Source: Chloroflexota bacterium (lineage in GTDB: Bacteria; Chloroflexota; Anaerolineae; Anaerolineales; UBA4823). From it: DNA of 10,838 nt. Under the pieces are notes generated by a model. It was not told the origin of the DNA and did no database searches. It saw only the letters and a list, made by a program, of their open reading frames with translations. A program made the translations under genes and the position numbers. The stretch covers positions 1-10,838 of the forward strand of contig JAAZNS010000511.1 of assembly GCA_012798185.1 (NCBI GenBank). The letters are read 5' to 3'. This document shows positions 1 through 5,445 of the stretch, one piece after another; positions within the stretch are counted from its first letter, which is position 1, and every line of letters starts with the position of its first letter.

Positions 1-225
1 AAAGGAGTATACTGCCGTAATGCAGGCGCTCACCTCACGCAAAGCAGCCATAGGATAGGACAGGCGTGGCGATGGGCGTGAACAACGTCTGAACTAACTT
101 GAGACAGATCGCCGAACCGATCTGTGTAGGCTATGCGCTCGATATCGACGGTGAATTAACCTCACCTGAGAAGGGCAGTGATTTTACTGCTGGGTCTTGT
201 GGTGAGATTGGTAAAGTTGAGGGGT
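1..225 (+). ncRNA. Candidate structured RNA, family not established
   Basis: No convincing open frame covers this stretch, but it is dense in short inverted repeats. A perfect 8-bp stem with a 6-nt loop is at 104-111/118-125 (ACAGATCG/CGATCTGT). GGTGA/TCACC pairs at 150-154/162-166, and GCAGT/ACTGC at 175-179/186-190. Possible longer-range pairings are CTCACC 29-34 with GGTGAG 201-206, and CACGC 36-40 with GCGTG 64-68. There is also a 10-bp palindrome TCGATATCGA at 139-148. The plus strand ends in GAGGGGTAAA-type sequence at about 219-228, just before the neighbouring terminator. The overall look recalls large structured RNAs of mobile elements, such as HEARO/IscB omega RNA or a group II intron fragment. 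That resemblance is an impression and not a match. The strand and both ends are uncertain, and the RNA may start before the window. Confidence 0.3.
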
Positions 226-263
226 AAAAAAAGACCTTCCAGGTCAGCAAGACCTCGAAGGTC
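226..263 (-). terminator. Intrinsic terminator of the phosphohexomutase gene
   Basis: Read on the minus strand, GACCTTCGAGGTC (263-251) and GACCTGGAAGGTC (245-233) form a 13-bp stem with one mismatch around a 5-nt loop. Seven T residues follow directly (232-226). The hairpin starts 9 nt after the stop codon of the minus-strand gene. On the plus strand the stem lacks an immediate T-run, so it points to termination of leftward transcription. Confidence 0.87.
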
Positions 264-272
264 ATTAATGAG

Positions 273-1664
273 TTATTTTGGCTTCTCGAACTTGATCGCC
301 GGGAATTTTTTCAACCCATCGAAGATGATCTTCTTGATTTTTTCCAAGCTCTCCGGCGAATCGGCTTCGAAGCGCAGGTTAAGCGTGGGCGTGGTATTGG
401 AGGCGCGCACCAATCCCCAGCCGTCCGGCAGGATTACCTTGGCGCCATCGATATCATTGACCTCATAATCTTTGCTGAACATGGCTACCAGTTGTTTGAT
501 GGTATCGAACTTGGCAGCTTCATCAATATATACCTCAATCAGCGGGGTGGAATAGAGCTTGGGAAGGTTGGTAAATTGCGCCGAGAGCGGCTGGGGGCTT
601 TGTGATAAGCTTTGTAGAATCCGCGCTGCGGCATAGAGGGCATCGTCTACGGTGAAGTAATCTTCAGCGACGAACATATGACCGCTGAATTCGCCGCCAA
701 GAATGATATTATCCTCCCACATTTTTTTCTTCATCAGCGAGTGACCGGTCTTCCACACCAGAGGTATACCGCCATGCTGCCTGATATCAAATTCCACATT
801 ACGGGAAGACTTGATATCCACCAGCACCGTGGCTCCGGGGTGACGGGAGAGGAAATCCCTTTCCAATAATATCAGGGTGTAATCCGATGAAAGGTACCCG
901 CCTTTTTCATCGATAAGACCCAGCCGGTCGCCGTCGCCGTCAAAACCAATGCCGATATCAGCCCTATTCTCTAAGACTATCCGCTTCAAATCGGTTAGAT
1001 ATTCCTCATGCTCGGGATTAGGCAGATGATTGGGGAAAGTGCCATCCAGCTCAGTAAAAAGTTCCACCACTTCGCAGCCAATGCGTTTGAGCAAAGGCGG
1101 CACTATAGCGCCGGCAACACCGTTGCCGGTATCCACTGCCACTTTCATCGGACGCTGCAGGCGAATCAGGTTGGCAATACGATCGTAATATTCCGGTTTG
1201 GGATCTTTCGTTTCAAGCTTTCCGGAGCCGCTGATTAATTTATCCTCCATGATAATCCGATAAAGGCTCTTTATCTCCTCGCCGGAGAGGGGGCGGGCTA
1301 ATTCTTTGACGATTTTTAACCCGTTGTATTGAATAGGGTTGTGGCTGCCGGTGATATTGACACCGCCATTCAGGTTCCACTGGCAGACAGCGACATATAA
1401 CAGAGGAGAAGTGCTCAATCCAATGTCAATCACATCGCAGCCAGAATCGGTCAAACCATCAATCAAAGCTTTTTTAATACTCTCAGAGCTTTCCCGGTTG
1501 TCACATCCGACCGCCATTTTATTGCCACCGGAATTTATAATGAAAGTACCGATGGCTCTGCCAATAAAATAGATGACTCCAGGCTTTAGGTCAATATCGA
1601 CCAAGCCGCGTACATCGTATTCACGAAAAATCAGGGGGTTAATAGGAGGTAAAGTCCTGCTCAT
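273..1664 (-). CDS. Phosphomannomutase/phosphoglucomutase (alpha-D-phosphohexomutase family)
   Basis: A cytosolic enzyme of 463 residues that should interconvert hexose 6-phosphate and 1-phosphate through a phosphoserine, supplying sugar nucleotides for polysaccharide and glycan synthesis. All four family signatures are visible: the phosphoserine loop TGSHNP (residues 105-110, Ser107), the metal loop DGDGDR (242-247), the sugar-specificity loop GEFSGH (324-329) and the phosphate-binding loop RASNTTP (420-426). The length is normal for the AlgC/ManB-type enzymes. I chose the ATG at 1664 because AAGGA lies 8 nt upstream. A TTG seven codons earlier (1685) would absorb that ribosome site. The gene is monocistronic here, with its own promoter and a strong terminator. 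Glucose versus mannose preference cannot be read from the sequence. Confidence 0.95.
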   Translation of the reverse strand: MSRTLPPINPLIFREYDVRGLVDIDLKPGVIYFIGRAIGTFIINSGGNKMAVGCDNRESSESIKKALIDGLTDSGCDVIDIGLSTSPLLYVAVCQWNLNGGVNITGSHNPIQYNGLKIVKELARPLSGEEIKSLYRIIMEDKLISGSGKLETKDPKPEYYDRIANLIRLQRPMKVAVDTGNGVAGAIVPPLLKRIGCEVVELFTELDGTFPNHLPNPEHEEYLTDLKRIVLENRADIGIGFDGDGDRLGLIDEKGGYLSSDYTLILLERDFLSRHPGATVLVDIKSSRNVEFDIRQHGGIPLVWKTGHSLMKKKMWEDNIILGGEFSGHMFVAEDYFTVDDALYAAARILQSLSQSPQPLSAQFTNLPKLYSTPLIEVYIDEAAKFDTIKQLVAMFSKDYEVNDIDGAKVILPDGWGLVRASNTTPTLNLRFEADSPESLEKIKKIIFDGLKKFPAIKFEKPK

Positions 1665-1708
1665 GTCGGTTTTCCTTATAAACAATAACTCGGAGTAATA
1701 TCGTCAAA

Positions 1709-1717
1709 ATTATAACA
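1709..1717 (-). promoter_or_regulatory. Extended -10 promoter of the phosphohexomutase gene
   Basis: The minus strand reads TGTTATAAT, a perfect TATAAT preceded by the TGn extension that can compensate for a weak -35. No good -35 hexamer lies 16-18 bp upstream. Transcription would start near 1702 and give a leader of roughly 40 nt before the ATG at 1664. Confidence 0.5.
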
Positions 1718-1829
1718 TGCGGTGGAACGAGAAAGGCGTTTGTAAACAGATTCTATGATTTTTTTCGGCGTAATGAACACATCCATGCCTCGGTCCATCC
1801 CTTCCGTGGCTGTCCTAAAAGTCGATTTT

Positions 1830-1899
1830 GTCATGTTGAGCGTAACAAAACATCCTGTAAATATCCAATGAAATGACTCTTCGCTTCGCTCAGGGTGAC
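1830..1899. repeat. Degenerate inverted repeat, dispersed-repeat type
   Basis: The left arm (1830-1854) begins GTCATGTTGAGCG. The reverse complement of the right arm (1875-1899) begins GTCACCCTGAGCG. By eye the 25-nt arms agree at 16 positions, separated by about 20 nt. The GTCAnnCTGAGCGAAGCGAAG pattern is a familiar intergenic palindrome in many bacterial genomes, where it yields spurious HPERSE-type peptides. The left arm has decayed more than the right one. No terminal duplication is evident. Confidence 0.55.
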
Positions 1900-1965
1900 T
1901 GCTTACTTTTCGGAAAGCCCCGGTTAGGGGTTGAGGGGAATTAATATAAAAATATCTTAAACAAC

Positions 1966-2349
1966 ATGAAAGACAAATCATTTGATCGTTGGGAAATATC
2001 AAAAGAATTACGCCAAAACACGATACCTGTTGTAAAAGAATTCCACAAGCAGCCAACTAAAAGTGTAGCAATATTATGGGATGCTTTATGTGGTAAAAAG
2101 CTTGCAGGAATTAAATTTCGCCGGCAACAACCAATTGGTCCCTTTGCAGTTGATTTTTATGTGCCCTCCCATCGTTTGATTATTGAAGTCGATGAACCAA
2201 TTCATGCCAACCAGGCAGATGCCGTTCGAGGCAGGAAAGATTTATTAGAATCATTGGGATTTCGATTTATTCGAGTAAATGCTTATGATGTAAAATATAA
2301 TTTTGACCAGGTTCTTTCGGCATTAAGATCGGCTTTTGCTATGAAATAG
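1966..2349 (+). CDS. DUF559-type endonuclease-fold protein (Vsr/PD-(D/E)XK-like)
   Basis: 127 residues with the conserved core of the DUF559 family: FRRQ (51-54), PIGPFAVDFYVP (56-67) with Asp63, LIIEVD (71-76) with Glu74, His80, a basic stretch around Arg88-Lys91, and LESLGFRFIRVNAYDV (94-109). In this superfamily Asp63, Glu74 and nearby residues are the expected metal-binding nuclease residues. The usual IIEVDG-x-x-H reads IEVDEPIH here, so the Gly after the Asp is replaced by Glu. Members are often solitary or carried near restriction or DNA-repair genes, and the substrate is generally unknown. The gene is visibly richer in A/T codons than its neighbours, which may indicate transfer. No Shine-Dalgarno sequence precedes the ATG. 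No methyltransferase partner lies within the window. Confidence 0.82.
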   Translation: MKDKSFDRWEISKELRQNTIPVVKEFHKQPTKSVAILWDALCGKKLAGIKFRRQQPIGPFAVDFYVPSHRLIIEVDEPIHANQADAVRGRKDLLESLGFRFIRVNAYDVKYNFDQVLSALRSAFAMK

Positions 2350-2393
2350 TTAGATTGTTTTTCAAATCACCCTGTGCGAAAAGGAAACTTTTT

Positions 2394-2675
2394 ATGCCAG
2401 CGTTTTGGATCGAAGGAATTTTCATCTCCCCAGCCGGGCTAAAAAAAGCCAAACGGACCGGCAAAATTGCCGAGGCGGATAAAGAGCTCTTCGCCCGCAC
2501 GATTTGGGCTGAGACCTCTGCTGAGGCGCTGCGTTTGGCGGATGAAGCGATACAAGGCGGTAAATGGCTCGAAAAGCCGCGCCTGAGCCAGATTACCGAA
2601 GAACAGCGCATGCGCAAACAAGGCGCACCTGAATTGCCCGGCTTATTCGTTTCAGGAAAGAAGAAACGAAAATAA
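2394..2675 (+). CDS. Small basic hypothetical protein
   Basis: 93 residues that I do not recognise. The ATG at 2394 is preferred over an in-frame TTG at 2355 because AAGGA (2381-2385) sits 8 nt before it. The protein begins with a short hydrophobic segment (MPAFWIEGIFISPAGL), continues with a charged helical-looking middle (residues about 17-52, rich in Ala, Glu and Lys) and ends in a basic tail, SGKKKRK. There is no signal peptide, cysteine pair or obvious catalytic motif. Codon use resembles the housekeeping genes more than the AT-rich gene upstream, which supports it as a genuine resident gene. The tail could favour nucleic acid or ribosome binding, but that is only a guess from charge. 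It begins 44 nt after the endonuclease-like gene on the same strand. Confidence 0.68.
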   Translation: MPAFWIEGIFISPAGLKKAKRTGKIAEADKELFARTIWAETSAEALRLADEAIQGGKWLEKPRLSQITEEQRMRKQGAPELPGLFVSGKKKRK

Positions 2676-2800
2676 TTAAGTTTAGGAAGGCTATTAAGCG
2701 GTAAGGTACTTTAGGGTATATAATACAGATGACCTTCGTTCGAAACAGCGATCAATCATAAATCATAGAAAACCGAATGCTAAAAATGAAGACGGACCAT

Positions 2801-2834
2801 AAAAAGCTGAAAGCAATTAGCTGATAGCTTTTTT
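2801..2834 (+). terminator. Possible intrinsic terminator upstream of pdxS
   Basis: AAAAAGCT (2801-2808) can pair with AGCTTTTT (2826-2833), and one further T follows. The 8-bp stem is mostly A-T, with a 17-nt loop that holds further AGCT repeats. It is AT-rich, so weaker than a classical terminator. Because the stem is symmetric it could act in either direction. Its place between the small hypothetical gene and the pdxS promoter fits a boundary. Confidence 0.4.
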
Positions 2835-2871
2835 AAACTGGTCTATATATTTTGCCTGAAAATTGGGTGAA

Positions 2872-2900
2872 TTGCCATACCAAAATCAGCGTGGTAGAAT
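2872..2900 (+). promoter_or_regulatory. Sigma-70-type promoter of pdxST
   Basis: TTGCCA (2872-2877) and TAGAAT (2895-2900) are separated by exactly 17 bp, each one or two bases from consensus. Transcription would begin near 2907 and give a leader of about 87 nt before the pdxS ATG. It probably serves pdxS-pdxT and perhaps the two genes downstream. Confidence 0.68.
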
Positions 2901-2927
2901 AATAATTAGTAATAGAAAAAATCCGCT

Positions 2928-2979
2928 TCCCTGTAAAATGTAACCAGGGAGAGTTTAAAATTTCGAGCCGAACAGGCTC
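2928..2979 (+). promoter_or_regulatory. Two hairpins in the pdxS leader
   Basis: TCCCTG (2928-2933) pairs with CAGGGA (2945-2950) around an 11-nt loop. GAGCC (2965-2969) pairs with GGCTC (2975-2979) around GAACA. The second hairpin abuts the ribosome site AGGAGG (2980-2985), so it could affect translation of pdxS. I know of no riboswitch family that matches. Stem formation is inferred from complementarity only. Confidence 0.38.
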
Positions 2980-2993
2980 AGGAGGTTGGTTTA

Positions 2994-3881
2994 ATGGAAG
3001 CACAGGTAGCAACTTTTGCAGTAAAAAAAGGCTTGGCACAAATGCTTAAGGGCGGTGTGATCATGGATGTGGTTACCGCTGAACACGCTCGAATTGCTGA
3101 AGATGCCGGTGCAGTAGCCGTCATGGCATTGGAACGCGTCCCGGCGGATATCCGTGCCCATGGCGGTGTGGCGCGCATGAGCGATCCCGAGCTTATCCTT
3201 CAAATCATGGATGCTGTTTCCATTCCGGTCATGGCAAAATGCCGAATCGGTCATTTCGTCGAAGCGCAGATTTTGGAAGCGATCGGTGTAGATTATATCG
3301 ACGAATCAGAAGTGCTCACCCCGGCAGATGAAGCCCATCACATCAACAAACACCCCTTCAAAGTGCCCTTTGTTTGCGGTTGCCGTAACCTTGGCGAAGC
3401 ATTGCGCCGCGTAGGTGAAGGTGCTGCCATGATCCGCACCAAAGGCGAAGCCGGGACCGGCGATGTGGTGGAAGCCGTGCGGCATGCCCGCTCAGTGTTG
3501 GGTGAGATCCGCCGCCTGCAGGGTATGGCTGAAGAAGAATTGATGGCTTATGCCAAAGAGATTGGCGCCCCCTATGAATTGGTGGTCGAGACCCGCCAGC
3601 TGGGCAGAATGCCGGTGGTAAATTTCGCAGCCGGCGGCATTGCCACTCCCGCAGACGCAGCACTGATGATGCAGCTGGGCGTTGATGGGGTTTTTGTGGG
3701 TTCTGGTATATTTAAATCGGGCGACCCCGCCAAACGGGCGGCTGCTATTGTCAAAGCTACCACCCATTACAAAGATCCCTATATATTAGCAGAAGTCAGC
3801 CGTAATCTAGGCGACCCAATGGTTGGGCGGCAGATATCTTCCATCCCGGAAGCTGAATTGATCGCGCAGCGTGGCTGGTAA
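2994..3881 (+). CDS. pdxS: Pyridoxal 5'-phosphate synthase lyase subunit PdxS
   Basis: The synthase subunit of the DXP-independent vitamin B6 pathway. It condenses ribose 5-phosphate, glyceraldehyde 3-phosphate and ammonia into PLP within the cytosolic PdxS-PdxT complex. At 295 residues it matches the usual family length. The family blocks are intact: GVIMDV (21-26, Asp25), AEHARIAEDAGAVAVMALER (29-48), MAKCRIGHF (80-88, Lys82, the ribose-5-phosphate lysine) and RTKGEAGTG (148-156, Lys150, the second catalytic lysine). The late phosphate-binding stretch NFAAGGIATPADAA and GVFVGSGIFKSGDP is also present. The start has an excellent AGGAGG at 8 nt. The gene follows a clear promoter and is followed after 1 nt by pdxT, so the two subunits should be made together. 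Confidence 0.98.
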   Translation: MEAQVATFAVKKGLAQMLKGGVIMDVVTAEHARIAEDAGAVAVMALERVPADIRAHGGVARMSDPELILQIMDAVSIPVMAKCRIGHFVEAQILEAIGVDYIDESEVLTPADEAHHINKHPFKVPFVCGCRNLGEALRRVGEGAAMIRTKGEAGTGDVVEAVRHARSVLGEIRRLQGMAEEELMAYAKEIGAPYELVVETRQLGRMPVVNFAAGGIATPADAALMMQLGVDGVFVGSGIFKSGDPAKRAAAIVKATTHYKDPYILAEVSRNLGDPMVGRQISSIPEAELIAQRGW

Positions 3882-3882
3882 T

Positions 3883-4467
3883 ATGAAAATTGGTGTACTT
3901 GCTCTGCAGGGCGATTTCGCCGAACACATGGTAGTATTGAACCGCCTGGGGGTGGAAGCCGTTGAAGTGCGCCATGCCAAACAATTGGAAGGGCTGGATG
4001 GATTGATCATCCCTGGCGGTGAATCGACAACCATTGGAAAGCTCGCAGTCGATTTTAATTTACTGGAACCGCTTCGCCAATACGGAAAAGAAAAACCAAT
4101 CTGGGGTACCTGCGCCGGCGCCATTTTCCTTTCCAAGGATGCCCACCGCCATCAGCCGCTGCTTGGTTTGATGGATATTACCGTCGAGCGCAATGCCTTT
4201 GGAAGACAGGTAGCCAGCTTCGAAGTGGATGTGGAAATACCCATGCTGGAAAAAATTCAGCCGGGCGGTGGACCGTACCATGCTGTTTTTATCCGCGCCC
4301 CGCTGATCGAAGCAGTGCACGGTCGAGCACAGGCTCTGGCTTGTCTGGAAGATGGGCGCATCATCGCTGCTCAGGAAAATCATTGGCTGGCAACAGTGTT
4401 TCATCCAGAATTAACCGCAGACGACCGATTTCATCGTTATTTTTTGCAAATGGCAGGCTATAATTAA
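3883..4467 (+). CDS. pdxT: Pyridoxal 5'-phosphate synthase glutaminase subunit PdxT
   Basis: A class I glutamine amidotransferase of 194 residues. It releases ammonia from glutamine and channels it to PdxS. The motifs are PGGEST (44-49), the nucleophile loop GTCAGA (75-80) with Cys77, FGRQVASFE (106-114), and the VFHPEL block (172-177) giving His174 and Glu176 of the triad. I start it at the ATG one nucleotide after the pdxS stop. A GTG 12 nt earlier (3871) would overlap pdxS and add MAGN before the conserved MKIGVLALQG beginning. No strong Shine-Dalgarno is seen, which fits translational coupling to pdxS. Confidence 0.97.
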   Translation: MKIGVLALQGDFAEHMVVLNRLGVEAVEVRHAKQLEGLDGLIIPGGESTTIGKLAVDFNLLEPLRQYGKEKPIWGTCAGAIFLSKDAHRHQPLLGLMDITVERNAFGRQVASFEVDVEIPMLEKIQPGGGPYHAVFIRAPLIEAVHGRAQALACLEDGRIIAAQENHWLATVFHPELTADDRFHRYFLQMAGYN

Positions 4468-4500
4468 CTGGTGGAGTAATTATTCGACCCAACACCTGTC

Positions 4501-5445
4501 ATGATCACAAGACCCTTCGATTGGCGTGACATCTCCATGTTGAGCCGCTACCGCAACCAGGGTGTGTACCTGTACAGCGCCCTGGTTCTGACGCGCGGCT
4601 CATTGCTCATTCCTTCTGCCATGCTCTCCTCATTGGCGCCGGGAATGGGTGTTTTTACCTCGGTGTGCGAAAACAATGAAGATGGTGAAGAACCGCTGAT
4701 CGGGCAAGCTATCCAAAGTCAGGGCTCCCCCTTGGTGCAAATGACCTTCCTCGCGCCGCGCCCTGCTTTAGCTGGAAGAGATTTATCCACGCTGATCGAG
4801 TATATGGTTGCTCAGGCAGGCGAGCGAGGCGCATTACGCTTATTAGCCGATGTAGAAGAACATAGTGAAGCCTTCGAACCTTTACGCAAACTGGGATTTG
4901 CTATTTATTCCCGCCAGCGTATTTGGAAATTCAAACATCAGATTAACGGCGATTCTCAAACAATCAGCTGGCGGAATGCAACTGAGCAGGATAATATCCC
5001 GGTGCGCGCCTTGTATAATAATATTACCCCGGGGTTGGTCCAGCAGGCAGAGAATTTCCCTGCAGAACACCTGCGCGGTATGGTTTATTGGAAAGGCGAT
5101 AACTTGCTGGGTTATGCCGAATTTAAATACGGTCATAAAGGCATTTGGGTGCAACCGCTGATCCATCCTGATATTCAAAATTTAACGGAAATTCTATCTG
5201 GCTTGTTGCAAAATATTCACAATCGATATGCGCGCCCGGTTTATGTATGTGTTCGCACTTATCAATCCTGGCTGGATGCCGCGTTGGAAGAATTAGGCGC
5301 TGAATCAGCTCCCCCACAAGCTGTAATGGTGAAACACCTTGCAGCAACATCCAAACAAACCCGCCCCTATGCCATCCATGCCCTGGAAGGCGGCAGACCA
5401 GAAGTATCTGCCCCTATCGCTCATTCGGAGACCAATCACACTTAA
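4501..5445 (+). CDS. GNAT-like protein, probably two tandem acetyltransferase folds
   Basis: 314 residues, presumed cytosolic, with no signal peptide or membrane segment. The first half (about 1-145) has the shape of a GNAT fold. A strand reading SPLVQMTFLAP (76-86) is followed by a helix, AQAGERGALRLLADV (104-118) and the typical C-terminal FEPLRKLGFAIYSRQRIWKF (125-144). The second half (about 155-285) repeats the theme: WRNATEQD (157-164), LLGYAEFKYG (202-211), VYVCVRTYQSWLDAALEELG (247-266) and AVMVKHL (274-280). The tail after 285 is loose. Substrate unknown. Classical acetyl-CoA loop residues (Q/RxxGxG/A) are not well preserved, so one or both domains may be inactive. The ATG has no close ribosome site. 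The best, GTGGAG (4471-4476), is 24 nt away and is followed by an in-frame stop, so no earlier start is available from it. The gene lies 33 nt after pdxT and overlaps the next gene by 1 nt (TAATG). Confidence 0.78.
   Translation: MITRPFDWRDISMLSRYRNQGVYLYSALVLTRGSLLIPSAMLSSLAPGMGVFTSVCENNEDGEEPLIGQAIQSQGSPLVQMTFLAPRPALAGRDLSTLIEYMVAQAGERGALRLLADVEEHSEAFEPLRKLGFAIYSRQRIWKFKHQINGDSQTISWRNATEQDNIPVRALYNNITPGLVQQAENFPAEHLRGMVYWKGDNLLGYAEFKYGHKGIWVQPLIHPDIQNLTEILSGLLQNIHNRYARPVYVCVRTYQSWLDAALEELGAESAPPQAVMVKHLAATSKQTRPYAIHALEGGRPEVSAPIAHSETNHT

Larger units (their letters stand above)
1665..1965. other. Divergent intergenic spacer, no gene seen
   Basis: About 300 bases between the minus-strand phosphohexomutase and the plus-strand endonuclease-like gene. 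It contains the mutase promoter, a degenerate inverted repeat (1830-1899) and a short C4/G4 hairpin (1918-1921/1927-1930). The G-rich tract 1927-1938 resembles the CCCCTCA/CCCCTAA-type fragments often scattered between genes. The open frame on the minus strand through here runs across the repeat arms, and its peptide is of repeat-derived type. I do not believe it is a gene. I see no clear promoter for the gene at 1966. Confidence 0.55.
2676..2993. other. Intergenic spacer before pdxS
   Basis: About 318 bases, AT-rich, without a credible gene. It contains a TATAAT at 2719-2724 with no matching -35, a possible terminator (2801-2834), the pdxS promoter (2872-2900) and a leader with two hairpins (2928-2979). 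A minus-strand open frame here has no coding features. Confidence 0.6.

Noticed and set aside
2..58. Short open frame read as the C-terminal end of a gene entering from the left (KEYTAVMQALTSRKAAIG then stop)
   Set aside because: Only 18 residues, no family recognisable, and the region reads better as structured non-coding sequence. It cannot be excluded without the flanking sequence.
178..468. 96-residue plus-strand frame
   Set aside because: It runs through the terminator and antisense to the 3' end of the mutase gene, and its arginine-rich peptide looks like an antisense artefact.
1676..2056. 126-residue minus-strand frame
   Set aside because: It crosses the inverted repeat, whose translation gives the HPERSEESF type of peptide, and overlaps the mutase start and the endonuclease-like gene. 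It has no coding features.
2719..2724. TATAAT as a promoter for a small RNA or long pdxS leader
   Set aside because: The -35 position (AAGCGG) does not fit the consensus, there is no extended -10, and a better promoter lies closer to pdxS.
3871..3882. GTG as the start of pdxT
   Set aside because: It would overlap pdxS and place MAGN before the conserved MKIGVLALQG beginning. The ATG directly after the pdxS stop matches the family start.
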